A stretch of 33,947 nt of DNA from Paenibacillus sp. 598K (GTDB lineage Bacteria > Bacillota > Bacilli > Paenibacillales > Paenibacillaceae). The notes below the pieces were generated by a model that searched no databases, was not told where the DNA came from, and saw only the letters and a program-made list of their open reading frames with translations. The position numbers were made by a program, and so were the translations under genes. The DNA lies in the NCBI RefSeq assembly GCF_003851045.1, contig NZ_BFBX01000091.1:1-33947 (forward strand), written 5' to 3'. Position 1 is the first letter of the stretch. The number at the start of each line of letters is the position of its first letter. This document shows, in pieces, positions 21,626 to 30,811 of this stretch.

Positions 21626-22459
21626 TTATTCCAACACGAAGCCGTGCTCTCGGAGGAACGGCGCCAGATCGCGGCGGAATTCATTGCCCCGCGCCATCCG
21701 CCGCGCTGTGTGCTCCAGCCAGCTGTAATAAGCCGTATCCTGATCCGCTTCCGGCGTAACGCCGGGTATGCGGACGCGGCGCCCTTCATAAGCGCCGGTA
21801 TCCGCCATCCGCTCATCGTAGGCCGCAAGACCTTCTTCCAGCTTCTCTAGCGAATATGTCTCTTCATGCGCCACGATCGCTTGGGGCAGACGGGGGCGGA
21901 CTGCGCCTCGCGGCTTGGCCGGATGACCGACAGCCAGACCGACAGTAGCAAATACGCCCGGCGGCAGCTCCAGCAGCTCGGCGACCTCGCGGGCCCGGTT
22001 GCGGATGGCGCCGACCATGCAGCAGCCCAAACCTACACTCTCGGCAGCCAGCGACGCATTTTGCACAGCCAGTGCGCTGTCCATCATCGAGACGAGCAGC
22101 AGCTCCAGATAGTTGGAACCAAAGTCATATCCCTGTTTCCGGGTCACATGCTGGTGGCGGTACGTATCCGCGCAGAATACGAGGAACAGCGGCGCCTGAC
22201 CGATGAATGCCTGGTTGTCGCACAGTTCCTGCAGCTGCGCCTTGCGCTCGGGATCGCGAACGACTACGAGGCTCCAGGATTGGAAATTGGAAGAGGTCGA
22301 AGCGCTCTGCGCTGCCGTCACAATGGTCTCTACGATACCCTCGGGCAGCGCCCGCTCCGGGTCGAACGACCGGACCGAGGTATGGCTCACCATCTGGTCG
22401 ATGACGGGATTGCGAAGCGATTCGAAGACAGGTAAGGCATCAATCGTAAAACGGTCCAT
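21626..22459 (-). CDS. NADPH-dependent FMN nitroreductase family protein
   Basis: 277 residues from the ATG at 22459, preceded by AGGAGG; the frame extension to 22588 is over the GNAT gene. NfsA/NfrA-type nitroreductase: SHTSVRSFDPERALPEG with FMN-phosphate-binding Arg, AAQSASTSSNFQSWSLVVV, QAPLFLVFCADTYRH, and VGLGCCMVGAIRN. It reduces nitro, quinone or flavin substrates in vitro. The C-terminal 40 residues (YSWLEHTARRMARGNEFRR) are usual for this group. In the cluster it may supply reduced flavin, for instance to the LLM monooxygenase upstream, which is inference. Confidence 0.9.
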   Translation of the reverse strand: MDRFTIDALPVFESLRNPVIDQMVSHTSVRSFDPERALPEGIVETIVTAAQSASTSSNFQSWSLVVVRDPERKAQLQELCDNQAFIGQAPLFLVFCADTYRHQHVTRKQGYDFGSNYLELLLVSMMDSALAVQNASLAAESVGLGCCMVGAIRNRAREVAELLELPPGVFATVGLAVGHPAKPRGAVRPRLPQAIVAHEETYSLEKLEEGLAAYDERMADTGAYEGRRVRIPGVTPEADQDTAYYSWLEHTARRMARGNEFRRDLAPFLREHGFVLE

Positions 22460-22470
22460 CGGGAAGCCTC

Positions 22471-22971
22471 CTAAGCTCTGAACTCGGGGATGAGTATTTT
22501 TTTCATAAAAATGGTTATGTGTCCGCGTCCCAGGTCCTTGGAGCCCTGGATCTCGTAGCCGCGGCGTTCGTACATCTCGATCAGCCACGGATGCTTGTCT
22601 GCCGTACCTAGCGAGACCGCCGGCGTCTTCAGCGTATCACGCAGCATCGTCTCCTCGCACCAGGTGATCATCTCGCGGCCGATGCCCTTCCTGTTCGCAT
22701 CCGGATCGCTGGCGAACCACCACAGGTGGGGCACCCCGTATGGCCCCGGCTGGGGTCCCCACGGCATGCGCACCGAGATGGTCGAGACGATCCGTCCCTC
22801 TTCCTCCATCACAAGACACATGTTGTTGGTGAGATTCTTCTCCACCAGCGCCAGATCCGCGGTAGCGGCAGCAAAATGAATGCCCAGCTGACGGATCGGC
22901 TCATAGGCGCGCAAAGACAGATCCAGCAGCTGCGGGCCGTCCGCAAGCGTCGCCAGTCTAAACTCAGCCAT
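22471..22971 (-). CDS. GNAT family N-acetyltransferase
   Basis: 166 residues with the GNAT fold. Strand 4 and motif A are LWWFASDPDANRKGIGREM, containing the R/Q-x-x-G-x-G/A acetyl-CoA pyrophosphate loop as NRKGIGRE. The C-terminal MYERRGYEIQGSK is the usual beta-5 end. It would acetylate an amine of a pathway compound or protect the cell from it. Its ATG overlaps the stop of the aspartoacylase-like gene (TAATG), and a 12-nt gap leads to the nitroreductase gene. Confidence 0.9.
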   Translation of the reverse strand: MAEFRLATLADGPQLLDLSLRAYEPIRQLGIHFAAATADLALVEKNLTNNMCLVMEEEGRIVSTISVRMPWGPQPGPYGVPHLWWFASDPDANRKGIGREMITWCEETMLRDTLKTPAVSLGTADKHPWLIEMYERRGYEIQGSKDLGRGHITIFMKKILIPEFRA

Positions 22972-23999
22972 TACCCCTCTCCTCCTTCAGTCCAGGCAGT
23001 GCCTACAAAAGCGATCCGGTCGCCGGTATCGACCGGCGGATTGCGCCGCGTCGCGATGACATACATCGGCTGCTCGACCCGGACGTCCTGTACCGTACCG
23101 AACATGTCGACGATCCGGCATAGCCGGTCGCCCGGCTCCAGAAAGCTGCCGCTCGGCGCCATGTCGATCGCCAGACCGCCGTGATCCGTATACAGAAAAC
23201 GGCGTCCGGTCACGGTCGGCTTGCGCGCTGGCAGCCCTAAAGCCGCCGGAACCGCGAGCTCGGTCATGCCCAAATGGCGCAGGATCGCCTCAATCCCCCG
23301 TTCCCCGAACGTCACCATGTCCGGCTCCAACACCCCGCCTGTGCCGATCTCCGCCATAAAGGCAGGAATGCCGTGCACCAGACACTGGACATCGAGGAAG
23401 CCAGCGACATTGCCCGGCAGCTCGCTGACCGCACCGCCCAGGTCAACCCGGCAATGCGCGGAACCGTCAAATACGCGAGCCATCGCTTCCGCCTCGTCGC
23501 TCACGCGTGCTTCCGCTGCGGGGATCCGTTTGAATACCGTATAGGGCAGCGCGTCAAAGTAAGAGCCCAACGTATGAAAATCAATCAGATGCGTGGCATA
23601 CTGCTTGATCCCCTGGAACAGCACGTCCGCCATCCGCTGCGAGATTGTCCCGACCGGGCTGCCTGGGAACTGCATGTCCAGATCGAGGCCGTCCTGCGGC
23701 GTGTTCTTCTGCCGGGCCTGCAGCGCCAGCGGATTGGAGATCGGGGTAGCGATGACCGCTCCTTTGAGCTTGGCCGGATCCAGCCGGTGCATCAGGTTGC
23801 GGATCGCCATCGGCCCGTTGATCTCGTCGCCGTGCACGGCACCATTGAGCCACAGACACGGTCCGTCTGCGGCGCCATTGACGATCAGCACCGGCATGCG
23901 GACCGGTCCGCCATGGGACAGCTGCGCAACCGTGATCTCGCCTGTCACCCGCTGCCCGGCTTCGGCGATGATGCCGCTCCACTCTATAGCCCGGCTCAT
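22971..23999 (-). CDS. succinylglutamate desuccinylase/aspartoacylase family deacylase
   Basis: 342 residues, a zinc carboxypeptidase-fold (M14-like) deacylase. Zinc ligands are His56 and Glu59 in NGAVHGDEINGP and His142 in LIDFHTLGSY. The C-terminal half (about 250-335) is the beta-rich extension of DoeB/AstE-type enzymes (FLYTDHGGLAIDM, GDRLCRIVDMFG). It hydrolyses an N-acyl (acetyl or succinyl) amino acid or a comparable amide. Its ATG lies inside the end of the lyase gene (4-nt overlap) with GGGAG upstream, so translation is coupled. Confidence 0.9.
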   Translation of the reverse strand: MSRAIEWSGIIAEAGQRVTGEITVAQLSHGGPVRMPVLIVNGAADGPCLWLNGAVHGDEINGPMAIRNLMHRLDPAKLKGAVIATPISNPLALQARQKNTPQDGLDLDMQFPGSPVGTISQRMADVLFQGIKQYATHLIDFHTLGSYFDALPYTVFKRIPAAEARVSDEAEAMARVFDGSAHCRVDLGGAVSELPGNVAGFLDVQCLVHGIPAFMAEIGTGGVLEPDMVTFGERGIEAILRHLGMTELAVPAALGLPARKPTVTGRRFLYTDHGGLAIDMAPSGSFLEPGDRLCRIVDMFGTVQDVRVEQPMYVIATRRNPPVDTGDRIAFVGTAWTEGGEG

Positions 24000-25381
24000 G
24001 ATGCGTCGCTCCCTTCTTCCGTCAGCCAGCCCGAACGTTCGGCAGCTGCGAGTACCCGGTCCACCGTCTCGCCGGCCGAGCCCAGGTAGGTGGTCGGATC
24101 CAACAGATCCTCCAGCTGCTCCTGGCTCATGACCGCCTGGACGCGGCTGTCCGCCATCAGAATGTCGCGGAACGGGATGTTCTCCTCGACGCTGCGCATG
24201 CAGTGCTCGTAGACGAGCTCATGGGCGGTCTGCTTGCCCATCGACTTGCCGAGCACGAACATGACCCGCTCGGAGAGCAAGAGTCCGCCAAGCTTGTTGA
24301 GGTTGGCCAACATATGGTCCGGTTTGACGATCAGACCGGACAGAATGTTCTTGGCCAGCGCGAGCTGCGCCGCCACATAGATGCAGCTCTCGGGCATCGC
24401 GATCCATTCGCCGCGCCACGACATGGCGTCGCGCTCATGCTCGACGATCATCGACTCCTGCACCAGCGCCACATTGTAACGGACCGGCTTGGTCAGCGAG
24501 ACCATGCCCTCGAGCGCCGCCGGGTTGCGTTTGTGCGGCATGGTCGAGGAGCCGATCTTGCCCGCTGTGAACGGTTCTTCGACCTCGTCGATCTCCGTGC
24601 GCATCAGATTGTAGAGCTCATTGCCCAGCTTCGCCAGCGTGCCGCTGATCAGGCCTAGCAGTCCGGCGTACTCCGCCGAGCGGTCCCGGGAGGAGTGCCA
24701 GCAGATATTGGCTGTCTGCAGTCCCAGCTTGTCCAGCGTCAGCCGCTCCACTTCCGGGCCTTGCGGGCCAAAGGAAGCATAGGTGCCGACGCCGCCGCCG
24801 AGCACACCGGTAAAGACGCGGCTCTCGGCTTCGCCCAGCCGGTCCAGATGACGGACGAACTCGTCGAGCACGACCGCGATCTTGAAGCCGAACGTCGTCG
24901 GCAAGCCCTGCATGCCATGGGAGCGTCCCGCCATCGGCGTCAAGCGGTATTCGCGCGCCAGACGCGCCAGCTCCCGTGCGACGCCCCGGGCATCGCGGAC
25001 GATGATCTGATGCGCTTCCTTCAGCTGCAGCATCATCCCTGTATCGACGATATCCTGCGTCGTGGCCCCGTAGTGCACCCATTCGCCATGCTCTTCGCCG
25101 CACAGCCGTTGGAGCGCCTTGAGCGTTGACATAAAGGAGTGCTTCAGCACCGCAGCCTCGGCAGCGACCTCCTCCATATTAATCGATCCGCCCTGGGCGC
25201 TGGCGGCGATCGCTTCCGCCGAAGCGGCCGGGATCAGGCCGAGCTCGCCCTCGGCGAGCGCCAGCGCCGCCTCGACGTCCAGATGCTTTTGCAGACGGTT
25301 CTCGTCGGACCAGACGGACCGCATCTCTTCCGTACCAAAGTTGTTGCGTGTCAAAATCATATCGATTACATGTGACGGCAT
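23996..25381 (-). CDS. fumarase/adenylosuccinate lyase superfamily enzyme
   Basis: 461 residues of the aspartase/fumarase superfamily, PurB/PcaB-like branch. The three conserved regions are present: VHYGATTQDIVDT (102-114), MAGRSHGMQGLP with His155, and the signature GSSTMPHKRNPAALE (277-291) carrying the catalytic Ser loop. It catalyses C-N or C-C anti-elimination, usually releasing fumarate from an N-succinyl compound. The context (catabolic operon with transporter and deacylases, no purine genes) argues against a housekeeping PurB. Candidates are lyases of iminodisuccinate- or EDDS-type compounds. AGGAGG precedes the ATG. Confidence 0.9.
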   Translation of the reverse strand: MPSHVIDMILTRNNFGTEEMRSVWSDENRLQKHLDVEAALALAEGELGLIPAASAEAIAASAQGGSINMEEVAAEAAVLKHSFMSTLKALQRLCGEEHGEWVHYGATTQDIVDTGMMLQLKEAHQIIVRDARGVARELARLAREYRLTPMAGRSHGMQGLPTTFGFKIAVVLDEFVRHLDRLGEAESRVFTGVLGGGVGTYASFGPQGPEVERLTLDKLGLQTANICWHSSRDRSAEYAGLLGLISGTLAKLGNELYNLMRTEIDEVEEPFTAGKIGSSTMPHKRNPAALEGMVSLTKPVRYNVALVQESMIVEHERDAMSWRGEWIAMPESCIYVAAQLALAKNILSGLIVKPDHMLANLNKLGGLLLSERVMFVLGKSMGKQTAHELVYEHCMRSVEENIPFRDILMADSRVQAVMSQEQLEDLLDPTTYLGSAGETVDRVLAAAERSGWLTEEGSDAS

Positions 25382-25432
25382 AAGCTGATCCTCCTAGTTG
25401 TAAGGCAATGTATCGCCTATTCCGGTTTCTTT

Positions 25433-26602
25433 TTATCTATCTCCGTAAGCCTTCAGCGCCTCGACGGCAATCTCGGCGAACAACGCCGCGCTGATGGCCA
25501 GGGCATCTTCATTGAGCGTGAACTTGGGGTGATGCCACTGCTCGGTGCCTCCTGTGCCCATCCACAGGAACGCACCCGGCACCATCTCCTGATAGAGCGC
25601 GAAATCTTCGCCGCCCATCGTCGGCACCGCCTCCACCACCTGTAGCTGCTGAGCACGGGCCACCTGCCCTGCGAGCTCGATGGCGGCAGGGTCATTATTA
25701 ACCGCCGGCAGCATGTCGATCCATTCCAGCTCCGCCTCTGCTCCGAAGCCGGCTGCCACGTTCTCCACGACCCGCCTCATCTGCTCGGGCAGGTTCGCTC
25801 TTGCTTCCCGCTGGAAGGTACGCACGGTGCCTTCCATCTCGCCGCTGTCCGGGATAACGTTCCACGACGAGCCGACCTGAAGCCGGCAGACGCTGACGAC
25901 CGCCGCATGATGCGGACTGGTATTGCGGCTTACCAGGGTCTGCAGGGCGCTGACGATGGCGCTGCTGACGACGACCGGATCGACCGTCGCTTCCGGGATG
26001 CCGGCATGGCCGCCAATCCCTTTGATGCGGATGATGAACCGGTCGACCGAAGCCATCAGCGGGCCCGTCTTCAGACCGACTGTCCCCACTGGCAGCTCCG
26101 GCTTGTTGTGCATGCCGAAGACAGCCGTCACGCCTTCAAGCGCACCTGCCGCGATGACGGTCTTGGCGCCGGAAGCCGTCTCTTCCGCCGGCTGGAACAG
26201 GATCCTCACATTGCCGTGAAGGGTATCTGCCTGCTGTTGAAGAAGCGTAGCCGCGCCGATCATCGAGGCGGTATGGAAATCATGTCCGCACGCATGCATC
26301 CGCCCGGGGATCTGGGAGGCAAAAGGCAAGCCCGTCTCTTCCCGGACGGGCAGTGCATCGATATCGGCCCGCAGCAGGATCGTCGGTCCGGGCTGGCTGC
26401 CCTTGATCTCGGCCAGAACGCCTGTCGCGAGGTTCAATTCGCGCAGCGGAATACCTGACTCCGTAAGCCAAGTTCGGATCCGTGCCGTCGTCTCATGCTC
26501 TTCTCCCGAAAGCTCGGGATGGCGGTGAAGCTCTCTGCGCATCGACACCAACTGTTCCTGCAAGGCAGCGCTTTGCTCCTGCAGTATGGATGATAAGGTC
26601 AT
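25433..26602 (-). CDS. M20 family metallo-amidohydrolase
   Basis: 389 residues of the M20D amidohydrolase group (hippurate hydrolase/N-acetyl-diaminopimelate deacetylase/IAA-amino acid hydrolase). Metal ligands: Cys105 and His107 in MHACGHDFHTAS, Glu140-Glu141 in FQPAEETASGA, His165 in FGMHNKPELP, and a late His in QWHHPKF. The dimerisation/lid domain runs from about 180 to 295. It removes an acyl group from an N-acyl amino acid or hydrolyses a related amide. AAGGAGG lies before the ATG; gaps are 17 nt to the upstream 2Fe-2S gene and 51 nt to the downstream lyase gene. Confidence 0.92.
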   Translation of the reverse strand: MTLSSILQEQSAALQEQLVSMRRELHRHPELSGEEHETTARIRTWLTESGIPLRELNLATGVLAEIKGSQPGPTILLRADIDALPVREETGLPFASQIPGRMHACGHDFHTASMIGAATLLQQQADTLHGNVRILFQPAEETASGAKTVIAAGALEGVTAVFGMHNKPELPVGTVGLKTGPLMASVDRFIIRIKGIGGHAGIPEATVDPVVVSSAIVSALQTLVSRNTSPHHAAVVSVCRLQVGSSWNVIPDSGEMEGTVRTFQREARANLPEQMRRVVENVAAGFGAEAELEWIDMLPAVNNDPAAIELAGQVARAQQLQVVEAVPTMGGEDFALYQEMVPGAFLWMGTGGTEQWHHPKFTLNEDALAISAALFAEIAVEALKAYGDR

Positions 26603-26619
26603 GATGTACCTCCTTATAG

Positions 26620-26931
26620 TTACTCACTTGGCCAGTAGTCTCTAGTCGTCTTCAGCGCCGGCTCCAGCCGGATCCCCTCGGGATCCAACAGCGTACGACA
26701 CGAGAGCTTGCTCTTGCCGTCCACTTTGACCATACAGCTGCCGCAAAAGCCCCGTTTGCAGGAGTGGTCATGATACACAAAGCTGCCATCGAGCTCGTCA
26801 GCAATGTAGCGCATCATGTCCAGCACTGTCATGCCGGGGCGATAAGGTATGTTATAGGTTGTATAGGTCAGCTCGCTGTCCGCCGAAGCCTTACGCGCCA
26901 CCTCGCATGGTACCATCGCTTCTCTCATCAT
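26620..26931 (-). CDS. stand-alone 2Fe-2S ferredoxin domain (SdhB/FrdB N-terminal-like)
   Basis: 103 residues corresponding to only the N-terminal half of succinate dehydrogenase/fumarate reductase iron-sulfur subunits. Cluster ligands are Cys58, Cys63, Cys66 and Cys78 (SCKRGFCGSCMVKV then LSC), preceded by the plant-type ferredoxin strand MTVLDMMRYIADE. The C-terminal [3Fe-4S]/[4Fe-4S] domain of SdhB is absent and the gene ends cleanly, so this is a short form and not a broken one. It is 6 nt from the SdhA-like flavoprotein gene and is surely its electron-transfer partner. Confidence 0.9.
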   Translation of the reverse strand: MMREAMVPCEVARKASADSELTYTTYNIPYRPGMTVLDMMRYIADELDGSFVYHDHSCKRGFCGSCMVKVDGKSKLSCRTLLDPEGIRLEPALKTTRDYWPSE

Positions 26932-26937
26932 CCTCGC

Positions 26938-28626
26938 TCACCCCTTCTGCCGCTGCAGCTTGCCGGTCGCGGCCCGCTCGCCATCCTTGCGGACCGTCAC
27001 GCTCAGCTGCCACTCCTCGCGAAGCTCCGGCGCATCCACACGGACGTGCGCGCCCCGGCTCTCCCGCCGATCCGCCGCCGCAGCCGCGACGCTCCAGCCA
27101 GTATCGACCATGTTGCGGAGCTCCAGCGCTTTGACAATATCTCTATTATATACTTTGGAAGCATCACGCGCCCGAACCTGGTCCAGCTCATCCCGCAGCC
27201 CTTCGAGCTCGGCCACCGCCAGCTCCAATCCCTGCTGCTCCCGCACGACACCGACATGCTGCTGCATAAGCTGCTGCACCCGCGACCAGCCTTGCAGCGG
27301 AGTAAGCCCGCTGCCGCCGGTGCCAGCCCGCTCGAGCAGCCCCCGTACAGGCGATAGCGCCTTCTCCACGGTGTCGTTGCTCGGCTCGTCTGTCCGGTTC
27401 TGCAGCGCATGACGGGCTGCCTCGCGACCGGCAATCGTGCCGAACACCTGATTCTCCGACAGGGCATTGCCTGCCAGCCGGTTGGCGCCATGGATGCCGC
27501 CTGTGCATTCGCCGGCTGCGAAAACGCCGGTTACGCCGGTGCGCGTCCGGCTGTCGATACGGATGCCGCCCATGAAGTAATGGGCTCCCGGAGCGACCTC
27601 CCGCAGCTCAGCATCGGTCTGGATCCCCAGATCCTCGAGCAGCCGCTGCTGCATCTGCGGGAATTCATCCGGATCCATGCCTCGCGTGCTGATGTACAGT
27701 CCGCCTGCATCCGTCCCGCCTCCGGCAGCCAGCTCCTGGGCCATCACGCGGGACATGACGTCGCGCGTCGCCTGCTTGAGATCGCCGACTCCATAACGGT
27801 CCCAGAAGTCTTCGCCGTGCCGGTTGAGCAGCCGGGCCCCCTTCGGGATAAGGATACCCGAGTTGAACATCAGCCCCCTTGCACCGGCCGGCTCCACAAG
27901 CACGGTCGGATAATGCTGCACGAATTCCATATCCAGCAGCTCGATGCCCGCCCGCAGCGCAAGTCCGTATCCATCGCCCGTCGCTTCGAACGGATTGGTA
28001 TTGAGCGCGTACACCTGGCTGCCGCCCCCAGTGGCGATGATGACTGATGGCGCTGTGTACACGCGCACCTCGCCCGTGGGTGCATGATACGCCAGCGCGC
28101 CCCGCACCTGACCGTCTTCCACGAGCAGATCCGTGACGTGCGTGAAGGCATGGATCGGAATCTGCCGTTTGCGTATCGCCTTGAGCAGCACCCGCACCAT
28201 CTCGCTGCCGACACGGTTGCCGACATGGGCGGCACGGGCATAGCTGTGCCCGGCCAGCCAGCCGAGATGGAGCCGGGAAGCATCTTCCTCCTGTTTGTCG
28301 AAGGATACGCCCAGATCCGCTACATACTGCACGGCATCGCCCGCCTGTTCGACGAGGATCCGCACCAGCTCCCGGTCCGAGATCCCTTCGCCGGAGCGGA
28401 CGATATCCTCTGCGAACACCTCTGGGCTGTCGCCCGGCATCGCTTCCGGCAGGATCGCGCAGAACGAATAATGCGCCGAGAGCGTTCCCCCCGATCGCTG
28501 AGGCTCGCTCTTGGTCAGGATGGCGACGCGCGCTCCTTCTTCGCTGGCGGCCAGAGCAGCGCGCAGCCCGGCGCCGCCGCTACCGACGATAATCACATCG
28601 TATGAATCGTGGCTCAACGCCTCCAC
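26938..28626 (-). CDS. SdhA/FrdA-like FAD-dependent oxidoreductase
   Basis: About 562 residues from a GTG at 28626; a GTG three codons earlier (28635) would abut the AAAGGAG. FAD site: VIIVGSGGAGLRAALAASEE and a C-terminal FAAGECTGGIHGANRLAGNA; capping/active-site region: AHYFMGGIRID. The segment that in SdhA carries the covalent-FAD His (SHTVAAQGG) is here EPQRSGGTLSAHYSF, so FAD is probably non-covalent, as in L-aspartate oxidase. It would oxidise or reduce a C-C or C-N bond next to a carboxylate, passing electrons to the 2Fe-2S protein. No membrane anchor gene is nearby. Confidence 0.88.
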   Translation of the reverse strand: MEALSHDSYDVIIVGSGGAGLRAALAASEEGARVAILTKSEPQRSGGTLSAHYSFCAILPEAMPGDSPEVFAEDIVRSGEGISDRELVRILVEQAGDAVQYVADLGVSFDKQEEDASRLHLGWLAGHSYARAAHVGNRVGSEMVRVLLKAIRKRQIPIHAFTHVTDLLVEDGQVRGALAYHAPTGEVRVYTAPSVIIATGGGSQVYALNTNPFEATGDGYGLALRAGIELLDMEFVQHYPTVLVEPAGARGLMFNSGILIPKGARLLNRHGEDFWDRYGVGDLKQATRDVMSRVMAQELAAGGGTDAGGLYISTRGMDPDEFPQMQQRLLEDLGIQTDAELREVAPGAHYFMGGIRIDSRTRTGVTGVFAAGECTGGIHGANRLAGNALSENQVFGTIAGREAARHALQNRTDEPSNDTVEKALSPVRGLLERAGTGGSGLTPLQGWSRVQQLMQQHVGVVREQQGLELAVAELEGLRDELDQVRARDASKVYNRDIVKALELRNMVDTGWSVAAAAADRRESRGAHVRVDAPELREEWQLSVTVRKDGERAATGKLQRQKG

Positions 28627-28680
28627 GAGCAGCACACTCCTTTTTAGAGGTAGTTGAAATAGTCCGCTTTTTGATCACAT

Positions 28681-30189
28681 TTAGATCCGTTTTTCGGCTT
28701 TGCTCTGCAGGTTGCGGCGTCTGCGGATCAGCTTGCCGATCAGCGGCCACAACGTGATCAGGAGCCCGATCGCCAGCAGCGTACCTGAGATCGGACGCAT
28801 GAAGAACTGGGTCAGATCACCGCGGAAGATCATCGTCGACTGGCTGAACGAGTCTTCCAAGAGCGGTCCAAGAATAACGCCCAGCACGAGCGGGGACGGC
28901 TCCATCTTGGCCTTGCGCAACAGATAGCCCAGGATGCCGAAGATGACCAACACGATGACGTCGAACAAGCTGCTGCGGACCGAATAGGCTCCCACAAAGC
29001 AGAAAATCATGACGATCGGCATCAGTACGCGAGGTGATAGATGCGAAATCTTGGCGAACAGGCCGACCATCGGCAGATTGAGCACGAGCAGCATAATATT
29101 ACCGATATACATACTGCCGATCAGCGCCCAGAACACCGCCGGATGATTGGTCATCATCGTCGGTCCCGGCGTGATGCCCTGGATCAGGAACGCACTGAGC
29201 AAAATGGCCGGCAGGGGCGAGAACGGCACGCCGAGCGACAGCAGCGGCACCAGAGCGCCTGCGCTCGCGCCGTTGTTGGCCGCCTCGGGTCCGGCGACGC
29301 CTTCAATCGCCCCTTTGCCGAAGCGCTCCGGATGTTTGGAGATCTTCTTCTCCAGACCATAAGAGGCGTACGTGCTCAGGATCGTCGCCGGGCCGGGGAT
29401 CAGCCCGATCAGGAAGCCCAGGATGCCGCCCCGGAACATCGGGCCGGCGCTCCGCTTCATCTCGTCCTTGCTGGGCATGAGCTTGCGGAGCGAGAGATCC
29501 GCCTTGATCGGCTTCTGCGACTTCTGCTCCATCGCGCTGATGACCTCGGATAGTCCATACAAGCCCATAATAATCGGGGTAAAGTCCAGTCCGTCGATCA
29601 GCCAGGTCGTATCGAAGGTCAGGCGCAGCGTGCCGCTCATCGCATCGATGCCGACGATGGAGATGACGATGCCCGCGATGATCAGCAGATAACTGCGCAG
29701 CAGCGACGTGTCAGTCAGCCGCGACAACACAAGGAAGCCGACGAGCACGATAGCAAAGTACTCCGGCGGTCCGAAGCGGATCGCCATCTGGGCGATCGGA
29801 GGCGCAAGAAACGTCAGTAAGATGATCCCGATCGTCCCCGCGATAAAAGAGCCGATGGCTGATACGGCTAACGCCGCACCAGCCCGGCCCTTCTGGGTCA
29901 TCTTGTAGCCGTCGATCGTCGTCACCACGGAGGCCGCTTCCCCCGGGACATTGACCAGGATAGAGGAAGTCGATCCCCCGTACATCCCACCAAAATAAAT
30001 GCCCGCGATCAAGATCAGCGCCGCCGTCGGCTCCATTGAAAAGGTAATCGGAAGCAGCATGGAGATCGCACCGACTGGGCCCAATCCTGGCAAAACACCG
30101 ACCATCGTGCCTAAAGCAACCCCAATCAGACAGATTAAGAGGTTGCTCCAGGACAATGCGGTGCCTATACCCATCAGAATGTCTTCCAT
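28681..30189 (-). CDS. tctA: tripartite tricarboxylate transporter large permease TctA
   Basis: 502 residues from the ATG at 30189; AGGAGG lies about 14 nt upstream, so the start is slightly uncertain (an ATG at 30210 is possible). A large membrane protein with about 11-12 helices. It has the TctA signature region GVLPGLGPVGAISMLLPITF, then GIYFGGMYGGSTSSILVNVPGE split over two segments, and the repeat-like second half with GLIPGPATILSTYASYGLEK. It moves a carboxylate using an ion gradient, with TctB and TctC. It is separated by 97 nt from tctB. Confidence 0.94.
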   Translation of the reverse strand: MEDILMGIGTALSWSNLLICLIGVALGTMVGVLPGLGPVGAISMLLPITFSMEPTAALILIAGIYFGGMYGGSTSSILVNVPGEAASVVTTIDGYKMTQKGRAGAALAVSAIGSFIAGTIGIILLTFLAPPIAQMAIRFGPPEYFAIVLVGFLVLSRLTDTSLLRSYLLIIAGIVISIVGIDAMSGTLRLTFDTTWLIDGLDFTPIIMGLYGLSEVISAMEQKSQKPIKADLSLRKLMPSKDEMKRSAGPMFRGGILGFLIGLIPGPATILSTYASYGLEKKISKHPERFGKGAIEGVAGPEAANNGASAGALVPLLSLGVPFSPLPAILLSAFLIQGITPGPTMMTNHPAVFWALIGSMYIGNIMLLVLNLPMVGLFAKISHLSPRVLMPIVMIFCFVGAYSVRSSLFDVIVLVIFGILGYLLRKAKMEPSPLVLGVILGPLLEDSFSQSTMIFRGDLTQFFMRPISGTLLAIGLLITLWPLIGKLIRRRRNLQSKAEKRI

Positions 30190-30286
30190 TAGTAATGTCT
30201 CCTCCTGCATTTCAATCCATGAGGCAATCGAAACTTGTAATATAAGCCCCACAAAATGGAGCTATGCCTTCGAAAAAAACCAAAGC

Positions 30287-30811
30287 TTATTGGAACCAGA
30301 TACCGGCAGGCAGAGACACGCCCAGCCAATAGTCAAAAACCAGGTAATTGATGCCAGATACCAGCACCGTCAGCAGCAGCAGGCGCCAGCCCCGCATGCT
30401 GAGCAAGTAACCCGCCCCGGCCACCGCCGCCATGGAAGCGATGACGAACCCGGCAAAGTGCGTCAGCACGATAAAAACAATAAATACAACGATAAAAGAG
30501 ATTAGCCCGCGCACATGCACAGGCTCCTCTCCTTCCACTGCAGGCGTCTCGCCTTCCACTGCCGGTACTGTCTCCTCCTGCAAGTCAGCAGCCGGCGAAG
30601 CCTTGACTTGTCCGCGTTGCAGGAAGAGCAGGAGCAGCATGACGCTGCTGAGCACAGTCAGCAGCGTTCCGAACACTTGAGGAAAAAAACCGGCTCCGAT
30701 AGCTTGCAGCTTCCCCATCGGCAGCGACCACGACTGCCAGACCGTGACCAAACCGGTCACCAGCAGTAAGGCAGCCGTAATGATCCTCGCCTTGAATAAG
30801 ATGGGCGTCAT
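30287..30811 (-). CDS. tctB: tripartite tricarboxylate transporter small permease TctB
   Basis: 174 residues with four transmembrane helices (about 9-26, 41-64, 104-135, 145-165), as usual for TctB. A cytoplasmic loop holds the direct repeat PAVEGETPAVEGEEPV, which is low-complexity and probably a slippage product. The start codon overlaps the tctC stop (TAATG), so translation is coupled. Its role is structural support of the TctA permease. Confidence 0.9.
   Translation of the reverse strand: MTPILFKARIITAALLLVTGLVTVWQSWSLPMGKLQAIGAGFFPQVFGTLLTVLSSVMLLLLFLQRGQVKASPAADLQEETVPAVEGETPAVEGEEPVHVRGLISFIVVFIVFIVLTHFAGFVIASMAAVAGAGYLLSMRGWRLLLLTVLVSGINYLVFDYWLGVSLPAGIWFQ

Noticed and set aside
20852..21850. 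332-codon frame on the plus strand
   Set aside because: Antisense to the decarboxylase and nitroreductase genes, no family features, no ribosome binding site.
23996..25381. Housekeeping adenylosuccinate lyase (PurB)
   Set aside because: Position inside a catabolic/transport operon with translational coupling to a deacylase and no purine genes argues for a paralogue with another substrate.
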